NCBI GenBank assembly: GCA_050123375.1
Contig: JASFHF010000006.1
Coordinates: 1-64,000, forward strand
Reading direction: 5' to 3'
Source: JASFHF01 sp050123375
Lineage (GTDB): Bacteria > Pseudomonadota > Gammaproteobacteria > UBA12402
DNA: 64,000 nt
Shown: in pieces, positions 51,735-60,992 of the stretch
How the letters are laid out: each line of letters opens with the position of its first letter
Numbering within the stretch: the stretch's first letter is position 1
Notes under the pieces: model-generated
The model's database searches: none
What the model was told of the DNA's origin: nothing
The model's input: the letters and a program-made list of their open reading frames with translations, nothing else
Made by a program: the position numbers and the translations under genes

Positions 51735-52460
51735 ATGGATGATACACCAAAGCGTGCTTTACAGCCAAGATTTTTGTGGTTTTTGACCATGTCATATGCA
51801 ATGGTGTTAGTGTTTGCCAACTGGTTTGACCCGCGCCTGGTGCGGGTTTTTGGTCTGGTAACTGATGCCGGCACCTTGATTTTTCCTTTAACCTTTTTGC
51901 TGGCGGATTTGATTACTGAAGTTTATGGTTATAAGATCGCACGGCGAGCCATTTGGATTGGATTATTTTTTAATCTGCTGTTCATGCTGTATGGCCAATT
52001 GGTGATTCATTTGCCTAGTCCAAAATATCCAACTCACAACGATATCTTTGCGCAAATTATCGCGATGGATAGCCGCGTGGTAATTGCATCAGTTTTTAGT
52101 TATCTTTGTTCCGAACCGCTTAATACTTATATTTTGGCGAAAATAAAAATTTTAATGCGCGGTAAATTAATGTGGCTGCGTTTTGTGTCATCTACGGTTA
52201 TTGCTTCTGGTTTGGATAGCTGCATTTTTGGTACGATCGCATTTTATGGAGTTTTGACTAATTATGAATTGTTTAGTTTGATTGTAACCATGTGGCTGAT
52301 AAAAGTGGTAATCGAAATTATTGGTTTACCTGTTTCGGTCACTTTGGCGCGTAAACTAAAAGCAGCCGAACGAGTTGATATTTATGACATCGGAACCAAT
52401 TTTAATTTGTTTAGTTTTGATGTTAGTTATAGTAAAAGTAAGAATAAATATAAAAATTAA
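51735..52460 (+). CDS. yhhQ: Queuosine precursor transporter (VUT/YhhQ family)
   Basis: 241 residues from the ATG at 51735 (MDDTPKRALQPRFLWFL); frames opening upstream overlap the divergent MFS start. About six membrane helices. The family blocks are VTDAGTLIFPLTFLLADLITEVYGYKIARRAIWIG and SSTVIASGLDSCIFGTIAFYG, ending in KVVIEIIGLPVS. It imports queuine or preQ0/preQ1 for tRNA modification, which suits a host-associated organism that salvages queuine. Confidence 0.92.
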   Translation: MDDTPKRALQPRFLWFLTMSYAMVLVFANWFDPRLVRVFGLVTDAGTLIFPLTFLLADLITEVYGYKIARRAIWIGLFFNLLFMLYGQLVIHLPSPKYPTHNDIFAQIIAMDSRVVIASVFSYLCSEPLNTYILAKIKILMRGKLMWLRFVSSTVIASGLDSCIFGTIAFYGVLTNYELFSLIVTMWLIKVVIEIIGLPVSVTLARKLKAAERVDIYDIGTNFNLFSFDVSYSKSKNKYKN

Positions 52461-54247
52461 TATGGTTTAAAATTATTGGCGCCATTATGTATATTCGTAT
52501 TTTGCTTGTTATCAAACAGTGGTGTAAAAAAACAGCTATTAGAATTTTCACCAATTATTAGATTGTTTTCTTTAGTCTTTTTCTTAACTTTTTTCTTTTT
52601 TGATATTTGCGGTAATTGTCTGCCTTCATTTTGCTGGTTTATGTTAATATAATCGTGCGCATATTGATTATAAAATGTATACGGTTCTGGATATTGATTA
52701 TAAAATGTATACGGTTCTGGATATTGATTATAAAATGTATACGGTTCTGGATATTGATTATAAAATGTATACGGTTCTAGTTGATTTGGCAGCACGTACA
52801 CAAAATTCGGCATAAAATTATTAAAATAATTCTGATTAGGATAGGGTTCTTGTTGCTCTTTCAAATGCCTATTGAAATCATCATTAAATTTCTTTAATAT
52901 TTTTATTATTTCTTTTTCTCTTGTAGATCTAATAATAGAATTATTTTCTGATATGATTTTAAAAGGTTTTTTAGAGTGATATGTTACATTTTTCTCTACA
53001 AAAAAATAGTTAATAATATTACTTAACGTGCTTCGCATACTGGAAAAATTCTTTTTAGGTGAATTGTTGCTGCTAATATACAAAAATTCCACTGTGTCAA
53101 TGCCTTTTATCAGCGCTGCTTTCAATATCTTTGCAATATCACTATAGCGGCCATGCTTTACTATAATTTTATTCAAATTTTTAAAATATTTTTTTAATCT
53201 ATGTATAGATTTTTGGGAGTTTAGATGATCTCCAGATCCCTTTACAGTAGTAACTTTGTTGTTTTTGAATTTATTTTCACTTATTTTCCATGAGTCAATC
53301 ATTTCACAATAACTTGCATTAGTAATTCTCATTTTTTTAATGATTGGCGAAAGATTACAATGTGTATACACAAATTTAAAAGCCGCATGTGGGTAAATGA
53401 GCACGGTTGTATTTTTTTCTATAAATTCTGCTATTTGTTTTAGTCTGTTGTTAATGATCTCGATAATCTGATTTTTATAATCTAGTAAGATATTTGGGTT
53501 ACGGATTTTCGTTAAATCAATACCTAATAATGGTTGAGCAATACTTTCGAAAATTTTATTATCAGACATCTGATCATCAAATCCTTTAAACCAAAATGGG
53601 AATCTAATAGTATTGAGTTTTTCCTTTTTTTTCTTTAAAGTATTGACTACTTCACCGTACGTTTTTTTATTCCATGATAAAACATCAAATTCTATATTAT
53701 GTATGCTTAAAATAAAACTAGAGTAATTTTTTGGATTAGTTGCCAGAACATAATACATCTCATGTTTGCGTAATCCAAATTTTAGTTTTTTTAAATGAGT
53801 ATTATCAAATTGCTTTAATTTTAATATTAGCAGTTCATTAAATTCCTTTAATAAAAAATAGAAAAATCCATATTTATTGGTTAAAAAATCATCTTTATGC
53901 AATGTCTTCCATAAATCTTCAAATGTAGAAACTTGTTTTACAAATTGCTTGAAAACTATTAGCTTTGATCTGTGATAATATTGCTCATTAAGCATGAAGG
54001 TTTTACCATATTTTTTTATTAACATATATAACGATTTTGCAGTATTATAAAGTCGGGATCTTTTATACCGCCAAAAATAATCATGACGCACCATGGTATC
54101 GAAAAATTTGTTTACTTTGCGTATTGTTTTGAATCTATACAGAATAGACCAATATTCAAATATTATTAATAAAACATCTTGTGGTAAAATGTTGAATATT
54201 TTAGTTGTTTTTTGTTTTTTTAGATTATTATTTTTATTCTGCATCAT
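52457..54247 (-). CDS. F-box protein with C-terminal tandem repeats, candidate effector
   Basis: 596 residues. Residues about 18-62 read FNILPQDVLLIIFEYWSI, ending KVNKFFDTMVRHDYFWR: the Leu-Pro at the start, hydrophobic DVLLxIFxY helix and terminal aromatic-Arg of the F-box, a eukaryotic Skp1-binding fold. The middle is unrecognised. Residues 491-530 are four exact copies of EPYTFYNQYP/A. A basic KKKKVKKKTK lies near 550. Bacterial F-box proteins (Legionella, Agrobacterium) act inside host cells in SCF ubiquitin ligases. No secretion signal was confirmed. The stop overlaps yhhQ's by 4 bases. Confidence 0.82.
   Translation of the reverse strand: MMQNKNNNLKKQKTTKIFNILPQDVLLIIFEYWSILYRFKTIRKVNKFFDTMVRHDYFWRYKRSRLYNTAKSLYMLIKKYGKTFMLNEQYYHRSKLIVFKQFVKQVSTFEDLWKTLHKDDFLTNKYGFFYFLLKEFNELLILKLKQFDNTHLKKLKFGLRKHEMYYVLATNPKNYSSFILSIHNIEFDVLSWNKKTYGEVVNTLKKKKEKLNTIRFPFWFKGFDDQMSDNKIFESIAQPLLGIDLTKIRNPNILLDYKNQIIEIINNRLKQIAEFIEKNTTVLIYPHAAFKFVYTHCNLSPIIKKMRITNASYCEMIDSWKISENKFKNNKVTTVKGSGDHLNSQKSIHRLKKYFKNLNKIIVKHGRYSDIAKILKAALIKGIDTVEFLYISSNNSPKKNFSSMRSTLSNIINYFFVEKNVTYHSKKPFKIISENNSIIRSTREKEIIKILKKFNDDFNRHLKEQQEPYPNQNYFNNFMPNFVYVLPNQLEPYTFYNQYPEPYTFYNQYPEPYTFYNQYPEPYTFYNQYAHDYININQQNEGRQLPQISKKKKVKKKTKENNLIIGENSNSCFFTPLFDNKQNTNIHNGANNFKPY
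52658..52777 (-). repeat. Four 30-bp tandem repeats inside the F-box gene
   Basis: The period is 30 bp, nearly identical, coding for EPYTFYNQYP each time. The units keep the frame and make a Tyr/Pro-rich, likely disordered tail. Such arrays change copy number easily. Confidence 0.93.
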
Positions 54248-54348
54248 AAAATGTTGCCTTCTTAGTTATTATTTATTGTAAATGATAGCACCCAATTCTT
54301 AAGGTTTGTTTAACAAAAGCAAAACCTGTGTTTTTTTAAGTTTGGTAG

Positions 54349-54405
54349 ATGCTTGCTGACTCGCGATTTTATATAAACAAACTGGCTGCAAAACCGCGAG
54401 TTCCA
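54349..54405. repeat. Degenerate hairpin related to 13458-13499
   Basis: It reads GATGCTTGCTGACTCGCGATT and later AAAACCGCGAGTTCCAATTT. The arms ACTCGCG/CGCGAGT pair, but the inner stem has decayed. Same flanks as the copy at 13444-13512. It lies between the F-box and TPR genes. Confidence 0.55.
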
Positions 54406-54417
54406 ATTTAATATGGT

Positions 54418-55614
54418 TTAATTATTAAAACCTCCATTTATTTGTTTCTGGGATGGCAAAGTAAGATTTTTGTTATTGTTTATATAATTTTTTTTGGGTA
54501 TTATTTTATCTTTAGTTAAAGCATCTTGTTTTGACTTTATATTGCACTTTTTATTTGAAAAGAAATTTGGTTTTTTTGAAGTAGGTCCTTTAGGTATCTT
54601 AGGAGGAATTCTGCGCTTTTTTTTCTGTTTTTTCTGTTTTTTCTTCATGATTTTTTCTTTTGTGTTCAATGGGTTTTTTGAAGTTATATCAAGTTTTTTG
54701 CTAGGTTTTTTTGGTTGGTAAGTATTTTTTTCTTGCTTTGAACTTTTTTGCAAGTTTGTTATTGGTATTATCTTGTTAGAACTTGATGGTCGTTTTTTCT
54801 TTTTCTTCTTAATTATGTGTTTTCTCGTTGTTGGTTTCATTGGTTTCTTTATTTTTTTCTTTTTGTCTGATGGTATTTTTTGTTTAGGTTGTTTCAATTT
54901 TTTTAAAAATTTTTGTGTCTCTCGCTGATATTTTCCTATTTTTTGGTCTGCTTTTTTTGCGGTTTTTGTAAGATTATATTTTATATTGTGTTTTTCTTTT
55001 TCTGGGCATATTTGTATAGCGCATTTAAAACAGCATATAGCTTTTTTGAAAGAATTTTTATTATAATAAACAGTGCCTAGAGCATTAAAATCATTACCAA
55101 GATAACTCAAAAGATACAATAATTTTTTATCTTTGTTTTTCATATCGAATGTATGTTTTAAATATTTAAATGCTATATCTAAATTAACTTTCTTTTCTAT
55201 GAAGAATTCAGCTCGGTGAATAAAATATTTGAAGTCTATTGGTTTAGTTAAAAGCGTAAATAGTAAATCTATTTTGTTATATCTTTCATAAAATTCGATT
55301 AACTTTTGGGCTTTGAGTTGCGGATTTGTGATTTGATTTAAATAGTTGAGTGCTTGTTTGAAATAATATGAATTCATGTCTTTTGGCGCTTGTGGATCAA
55401 ATTTTTTCAGACTGGCATCTATGTATACTTTGCAACATATGGATGTTAGCATAATTCTAATGTGATTTTTAGTTTCATTATTTTTAGGTTTATTCAGGCT
55501 ATTTTTTAGTGTTTGTATTGCTTTTGGTATTTCCAATTGTCCGATAAATTTTTTTGCTAGTTCAATATCAGGGTCTGGTTTTGGTTTTTTGGACAACAAT
55601 TGCAAGAGAAACAT
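54418..55614 (-). CDS. TPR-like protein with long Lys-rich tail, candidate effector
   Basis: 398 residues from the ATG at 55614, with GGAGG 6 bases upstream. Residues about 15-220 are helical with TPR character (EIPKAIQTLKNSLNKP, FNALGTVYYNKNSFKKAICCFKCAIQICP). Residues about 225-398 are extremely basic, with KKKKKKRP and KKKQKKQKKKRRIPPK, similar to eukaryotic nuclear localisation signals. It is separated from the F-box gene by 170 bp on the same strand. Either a nucleus-directed effector or a nucleic-acid binder; both are inference. Confidence 0.72.
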   Translation of the reverse strand: MFLLQLLSKKPKPDPDIELAKKFIGQLEIPKAIQTLKNSLNKPKNNETKNHIRIMLTSICCKVYIDASLKKFDPQAPKDMNSYYFKQALNYLNQITNPQLKAQKLIEFYERYNKIDLLFTLLTKPIDFKYFIHRAEFFIEKKVNLDIAFKYLKHTFDMKNKDKKLLYLLSYLGNDFNALGTVYYNKNSFKKAICCFKCAIQICPEKEKHNIKYNLTKTAKKADQKIGKYQRETQKFLKKLKQPKQKIPSDKKKKIKKPMKPTTRKHIIKKKKKKRPSSSNKIIPITNLQKSSKQEKNTYQPKKPSKKLDITSKNPLNTKEKIMKKKQKKQKKKRRIPPKIPKGPTSKKPNFFSNKKCNIKSKQDALTKDKIIPKKNYINNNKNLTLPSQKQINGGFNN

Positions 55615-55765
55615 ATTTAACCTCCATTTCAAAGTTTATTATTGATATTATCAAGATGATTTTGATAACAGTGATTATTGTAACAATCAAATCTTAAGGA
55701 AATCTTAAGCATGGACAAAAATAAACGTTAATTTTTTGTAAAAGATTTGATCAACAAAGCTGGTC

Positions 55766-55794
55766 TCGACAAAAACTAGTTAGACAGGTATACT
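55766..55794 (+). promoter_or_regulatory. Promoter of the PFOR gene
   Basis: -35 TCGACA (55766-55771), spacer 17 bp, -10 TATACT (55789-55794), a good sigma-70 match. It leaves a leader of about 25 bases with TTGGAG before ATG 55826. No ANR/FNR-type site is obvious nearby. Confidence 0.75.
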
Positions 55795-55825
55795 TTTTGT
55801 GTAAATATTAAGTTGGAGAATAACT

Positions 55826-58800
55826 ATGACTAACAAACCTACAATGATAACAATGGACGGTAACGAGGCGACTGCTTATGTGGCTTATCGTGTTACCGAA
55901 ATTAGTGCAATTTTCCCAATCACGCCTTCTTCACCAATGGGTGAGCATGCTGATAGTTGGGCTGCTGAGGGGATTAAAAATATTTGGGGGCACGTGCCGC
56001 AGGTAGTTGAGATGCAGAGTGAAGGCGGGGCAAGCGGAACTTTGCATGGGAGTTTGCAAACCGGCGCATTGGCCACCACGTACACAGCTTCGCAAGGTTT
56101 GTTGTTGATGATTCCTAATATGCATAAAATTGCAGGTGAATTGACTTCAACAGTAATGCATGTTTCGGCGAGATCATTGGCGATTCAGGCATTGTCGATT
56201 TTTGGCGATCATTCCGATGTGATGGATACGCGGGCGACCGGGTTTGCGATGTTATGTTCCGGCAGTGTGCAGGAAGCGCATGATATGGCATTAATTGCAC
56301 ATGCAGCGACCTTGGAAGCGCGGGTGCCGTTCTTACATTTTTTTGAAGGTTTTCGTACTAGTCATGAATTAAATAAATTTGCGCTGCTAACTGATGACCA
56401 AATGCGTGAGATGATTGATGACGATTTGGTGTTAGCGCATAGAAAACGTGCTTTAAGTTCAGATCATCCTTTTATTCGTGGAACTTCACAAAATCCAGAC
56501 GTATATTTTCAGGCGCGGGAAGCATGCAATCCATTCTATGAAATTACACCAAAAATTGTTCAAAAAAATATGGATAAATTTGCTGCGATAACTGGCCGGC
56601 AATATCATTTAATGGAATATTTTGGTGATAAAAATGCAGAGCGCGTAATTGTTGTTATGGGTTCTGGAGCAGAAGTAGTAAAAGAAACGGTAAAATATCT
56701 TAATCAGCAAGGTGAAAAAGTTGGTTTATTGCAAGTATATTTGTATCGTCCGTTTTCTTCTAAAGCATTATTGGATGCGCTTCCAGCTACAGTAAAAACT
56801 ATTGCAGTGCTGGATCGTACCAAAGAAGCAGGAGCGGATGGTGAGCCGTTATATAAAGATGTAGTAACTGCTTTGTATACGCATCGGGATGATTTACCAA
56901 TGAAAAATCCGCCGCGGGTTATTGGCGGACGTTATGGTTTATCTTCCAAAGAATTTACCCCGGCAATGGTGAAAGGTGTTTTTGCCGAGCTGGCGAAAGC
57001 TAAATTAAAAAATCATTTTACCATTGGAATTAATGATGATGTTTCAAATACCAGTCTTGAGTATGATGCAGATTTTGATATCGAATCTGATGAAGTAGTG
57101 CGCGCAATGTTTTTTGGTTTGGGCGCAGATGGTACGGTTGGCGCGAATAAAAATTCAATTAAAATTATTGGTTCGAAGCCGGAATATTATGCGCAAGGTT
57201 ATTTTGTGTATGATTCAAAAAAATCCGGTGCGCGTACGGTTTCACATTTGCGGTTTGGTAAACATCCAATTAGTGCTCCTTACTTGATTAAATCGGCTAA
57301 TTTTATTGGTTGTCACCAATTTAATTTTTTAGAAAAGACTGATGTTTTAAAATATGCGGCACGTGGCGCAACATTTTTATTGAATAGCACATATTCTGCA
57401 GAAGAAGTTTGGCATAATTTGCCGCGGCCGGTGCAGCAGGAAATCATTGATAAAAAAATTACTTTTTATGTGATTGATGCATATGATGTTGCGAAAAAAA
57501 CTGGTATGGGCGAACGTATTAACACGATTATGCAGACTTGTTTTTTTGAGCTTGCAAAAGTTATGCCGGTTGATGAAGCAATTGCGGAAATTAAAGCGGC
57601 GATTAAAAAAACTTATGGTAAAAAAGGTGAAGAAATAGTTAATAAAAACTATGCGGCAGTTGATCAGGCAATTGCTCATTTAAAACAAGTAAAAGTTCCT
57701 GGCAAAGTTGATTCGGATGCAAAAGAATTGCCGCCAGTGGTTGCAGAAAATGCGCCGAAGTTTGTGCGTGAAGTTATTGCGACAATTATGGCAGATCGCG
57801 GTGATGAATTGCCGGTAAGCGCGATGCCGATTGATGGAACTTTTCCGAGCGCAACTACTAAATGGGAAAAGCGTAATGTTTCTTTAGATGTTGCTTGTTG
57901 GGATCCGGAAACTTGTATTCAATGTGGACGCTGCAGCGTTGTGTGTCCGCATGGTGTAATTCGTGCAAAACGTTATGCGGAAAGTGATTTGAAAAATGCG
58001 CCGGCGGAATTTAAGTCGACAGATTTGCGCGGCAAAGATGCAGCTTCTCAAAAATATACTTTGCAGGTTTATTTGGAAGATTGTACCGGTTGTGGTTTGT
58101 GTGTTGAGGCATGTCCGGCCAAAAATAAAAAAGAAGAAGGAAAGAAAGCGATTAATCTTGTGGAGAAAAAACCGATTCTCGAGCAAGAACGCAAAAATAT
58201 TGAATTTTTTGAAAAATTGCCAGAAGTTCCGCATAAATTTATTGATAGTGGAACGGTGCCAGGGGTGCAATATTTAAAACCAATGTTTGAGTTTTCTGGT
58301 GCGTGCGCAGGCTGCGGTGAAACTCCATATGTTAAATTAGTAAGTCAATTATTTGGTGATCGAATGGTGGTGGCAAACGCGACTGGCTGTTCATCAATTT
58401 ATGGCGGAAATTTGCCAACAACTCCGTGGTCAGTGAATGAAGAAGGCCGCGGGCCGGCATGGTCAAATTCATTGTTTGAAGATAATGCTGAGTTTGGTTT
58501 AGGCTTTCGGTTGACAGAAAATCAATTGCAGCAGCAAGCTAAAGATTTGTTAACTGAGCTTTCCAGTGAGGTTGGTGATGATTTAGTGAAGGAAATTTTG
58601 GCAGCAACTGATGATAATGAGGAAGACAAAATTAAATTGCAGCGCGAACGGGTTGCAAAATTAAAAGAAAAATTAGAAAAAATGAAAAGTGATAAAGCGC
58701 GGCATTTATTATCGTTAGCAGATCGTCTGGTAAAACATAGTATTTGGATTGTGGGCGGTGATGGCTGGGCTTATGATATTGGGTTTGGCGGGCTTGATCA

Positions 58801-59386
58801 TGTATTAGCGTCGGGACATGATGTCAATATATTAGTGTTGGATACGGAAGTTTATTCTAATACTGGCGGACAAGCATCAAAAGCAACTCCATTAGGCGCG
58901 ATTGCGAAGTTTGCGGCAAGCGGTAAGAAATTACCGAAAAAGGATTTAGGTTTGATGATGATGAGTTATGGTTATGTGTATGTTGCGCAAATTTCATTAG
59001 CTAATCCGATGCATGCAATTAAAGCAATTAAAGAGGCTGAAGCATATCATGGTCCATCGATAATTTTAGCTTATGCACATTGTATTGCGCATGGAATTAA
59101 TATGCGTAAAGGTTTGATGATTCAAAAAATGGCGATGGAAAGTGGTTTTTGGCCGCTTTATACTTATAATCCTGAGTTGGCAAAGGCGGGCAAACAACCG
59201 TTTGTATTATCATCACAAAAGCCAAAAATTTCGTTTAAAGAATATGCTTATGATGAAACGCGGTTTAAGTCATTGGCGAAATTGAATCCTCATGAAGCGG
59301 AAGAATTATTGCAGCGTGCACAGGTGGAAGTAGATTATCGTTGGTGTTTGTATGAGCATTTGGCAAATCAGGAGCCGTGTAAATAG
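55826..59386 (+). CDS. nifJ: Pyruvate:ferredoxin (flavodoxin) oxidoreductase
   Basis: 1186 residues, single-chain form. It oxidises pyruvate with CoA to acetyl-CoA and CO2, reducing ferredoxin or flavodoxin. The pyrimidine-binding domain begins at TMDGNEATAYVAYRVTE. The ferredoxin domain has CIQCGRCSVVCPHGVIRA (near 697) and CTGCGLCVEACP (near 752), binding two [4Fe-4S]. A third cluster uses CAGCGETPY (near 826) and the TPP domain VANATGCSSIYGGNLP, with GGDGWAYDIGFGGLDH. Strong promoter upstream. Oxygen-sensitive and typical of anaerobic metabolism; it pairs logically with HydG. Confidence 0.98.
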   Translation: MTNKPTMITMDGNEATAYVAYRVTEISAIFPITPSSPMGEHADSWAAEGIKNIWGHVPQVVEMQSEGGASGTLHGSLQTGALATTYTASQGLLLMIPNMHKIAGELTSTVMHVSARSLAIQALSIFGDHSDVMDTRATGFAMLCSGSVQEAHDMALIAHAATLEARVPFLHFFEGFRTSHELNKFALLTDDQMREMIDDDLVLAHRKRALSSDHPFIRGTSQNPDVYFQAREACNPFYEITPKIVQKNMDKFAAITGRQYHLMEYFGDKNAERVIVVMGSGAEVVKETVKYLNQQGEKVGLLQVYLYRPFSSKALLDALPATVKTIAVLDRTKEAGADGEPLYKDVVTALYTHRDDLPMKNPPRVIGGRYGLSSKEFTPAMVKGVFAELAKAKLKNHFTIGINDDVSNTSLEYDADFDIESDEVVRAMFFGLGADGTVGANKNSIKIIGSKPEYYAQGYFVYDSKKSGARTVSHLRFGKHPISAPYLIKSANFIGCHQFNFLEKTDVLKYAARGATFLLNSTYSAEEVWHNLPRPVQQEIIDKKITFYVIDAYDVAKKTGMGERINTIMQTCFFELAKVMPVDEAIAEIKAAIKKTYGKKGEEIVNKNYAAVDQAIAHLKQVKVPGKVDSDAKELPPVVAENAPKFVREVIATIMADRGDELPVSAMPIDGTFPSATTKWEKRNVSLDVACWDPETCIQCGRCSVVCPHGVIRAKRYAESDLKNAPAEFKSTDLRGKDAASQKYTLQVYLEDCTGCGLCVEACPAKNKKEEGKKAINLVEKKPILEQERKNIEFFEKLPEVPHKFIDSGTVPGVQYLKPMFEFSGACAGCGETPYVKLVSQLFGDRMVVANATGCSSIYGGNLPTTPWSVNEEGRGPAWSNSLFEDNAEFGLGFRLTENQLQQQAKDLLTELSSEVGDDLVKEILAATDDNEEDKIKLQRERVAKLKEKLEKMKSDKARHLLSLADRLVKHSIWIVGGDGWAYDIGFGGLDHVLASGHDVNILVLDTEVYSNTGGQASKATPLGAIAKFAASGKKLPKKDLGLMMMSYGYVYVAQISLANPMHAIKAIKEAEAYHGPSIILAYAHCIAHGINMRKGLMIQKMAMESGFWPLYTYNPELAKAGKQPFVLSSQKPKISFKEYAYDETRFKSLAKLNPHEAEELLQRAQVEVDYRWCLYEHLANQEPCK

Positions 59387-59393
59387 CATTTTT

Positions 59394-59570
59394 AATATTT
59401 TAAAACATTTTGTTGCACCTTGCGGTGAGCTTGTTTGCAAACGCGTCTTTTAATCATGCAACAAGCTTGGCATGATTAAAAGTACGTCCGTGTAATACTT
59501 CGTTCGCGCATCCATGCGCTCAAGAGTTTGCAAACAAGCTCCCCTCCGGTGCAACATGTTTTAAAATATT
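59394..59570. repeat. 177-bp nested inverted-repeat element after PFOR
   Basis: Outer arms AATATTTTAAAACA / TGTTTTAAAATATT, inner arms GAGCTTGTTTGCAAAC (59427-59442) and its complement (59526-59541), and a central hairpin CTTTTAATCATGC / GCATGATTAAAAG (59447-59482). GCGCATCCATGCGC lies inside. It fills most of the gap to the hydrolase gene and may end the PFOR transcript. Confidence 0.85.
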
Positions 59571-59585
59571 ATAGGAGGAGAGAAT

Positions 59586-60992
59586 GTGCGAACTTATATT
59601 TTAATTGCTTTATTGCCTTGGTTGATTTTTTTTGCTTTTGCTGATGGTACTCCAGCTGGTTTGTTGTTTAGTTCTTTTGGCGGCTTGATTTGTTTGTTTA
59701 TTTTTAATTGGGGAGCCGTCAGAAAGTTTTTTTCTTTCGCTTGGGTCAGTTTGATTTTTTTCCTGATAATGTTTGCAGCGCATTATTTTGGTCCTAAATT
59801 TATTTTGGTGCGCTATAATTTATTTGCTGCCACTTTAGTATTGGCTGTATTTAGTTTTGTTAGTTTAATGCTGCATCGGCCATTTACTTTGTCATATGCA
59901 AAAATTCAAGCGCCGAAAGTTTTTTGGAATCATCCGGTTTTTATGCATGTTAATTATTGGTTAACCGCGGTATGGGGTTTGGTGTTTTTGTTTTATGCTG
60001 TGTTGGTGTTGTTATTTAGTTTTGGATTTGGTACTAAATTGTGGATGGTGGAAATTTTACCGACCGTGGCATTGGTGTTTGCAATTGGTTTTATGATTCT
60101 GTTTCCGGATATCTACAAAAGTAAGTTTATTAAAAAAGGTATGGTTGCGGGTATCGCTGGAATTTCTGAAGTGCAGTTGGCTGAGTTAGGTAATATCACT
60201 ATCGGTTACCGCATGTTAGGTGAGGGACCGTTGTTGATTTTAGCTAATGGTGCATTTACTAATATGCATAGCTGGGATCCGGATTTGCTGAAAAAGCTAA
60301 GTAAGAATTTTCAGGTTTTGATTTTTGATTACCCGGGAATTGGATATTCAACTTATCAGCAAATGCCGTTTTCTGCAGAAACGATGGTTGATTGTTTATA
60401 TCATTTTATTGATAAATTAAAATTAAAACCAGCAGCAATTGTTGGTTATTCAATGGGTGGATTAATCGCGCAAAAATTTGCAGTCAAATATCCAAATAAA
60501 TTAAAAGCGTTAGTTCTAATTAGTACAACTTGCGGCGGATGTGAGGCAACCTGGTGTAGTGCGCAAACCTTACAAAAAATTGAACGTGTTGCTGCAAAGA
60601 AAATTTCAGGCGAAGAACAGCTTGATCGAATGTTGTCAGTTATGTTTACACCGGAAAGCTTGTCTAGATTTGCTATACGCACGAAAAAAATTATTACTTC
60701 GGCAGCAATTGAAGGATTGGTGAGTGATGAAATGCAGCAAAAGGAACGTGAAATAATTGAAGGTTGGCGAACTGACGATCAATTAGCACAGCAAATTACT
60801 GAATTAAAATTACCGGTTTTAATTATTGCGGGTAAGCGAGATGAAATGGTGCCGTTTGTGAATGCCGAATTATTAGAAAAGAAATTTTCGCAAGCAAAAT
60901 TAGTTGCATATGATGATGCAGGGCATGGGGTGATGTATCAATATCCACTAGATGTTGCGGGAAGTATTAAAGAATTTTTGTCAGGTTTTTAA
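59586..60992 (+). CDS. Alpha/beta hydrolase with N-terminal membrane domain
   Basis: 468 residues from a GTG start, with GGAGGAG 8 bases upstream; the ATG two bases earlier is out of frame. Residues 1 to about 185 hold five or six membrane helices. Residues about 200-468 are an alpha/beta hydrolase: oxyanion region LLILANGAFTNMHSWDPD, nucleophile elbow GYSMGG (near 287-292), acid RDEMVPF, and His in DDAGHGVM. The fold suggests an esterase or lipase held at the membrane; the substrate is unknown. It overlaps the convergent antitoxin gene by 4 bases. Confidence 0.88.
   Translation: MRTYILIALLPWLIFFAFADGTPAGLLFSSFGGLICLFIFNWGAVRKFFSFAWVSLIFFLIMFAAHYFGPKFILVRYNLFAATLVLAVFSFVSLMLHRPFTLSYAKIQAPKVFWNHPVFMHVNYWLTAVWGLVFLFYAVLVLLFSFGFGTKLWMVEILPTVALVFAIGFMILFPDIYKSKFIKKGMVAGIAGISEVQLAELGNITIGYRMLGEGPLLILANGAFTNMHSWDPDLLKKLSKNFQVLIFDYPGIGYSTYQQMPFSAETMVDCLYHFIDKLKLKPAAIVGYSMGGLIAQKFAVKYPNKLKALVLISTTCGGCEATWCSAQTLQKIERVAAKKISGEEQLDRMLSVMFTPESLSRFAIRTKKIITSAAIEGLVSDEMQQKEREIIEGWRTDDQLAQQITELKLPVLIIAGKRDEMVPFVNAELLEKKFSQAKLVAYDDAGHGVMYQYPLDVAGSIKEFLSGF

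Noticed and set aside
57884..58270. 128-residue frame opposite PFOR
   Set aside because: Antisense to the ferredoxin-cluster region; its Phe/Arg-rich composition follows from the Lys codons of PFOR.
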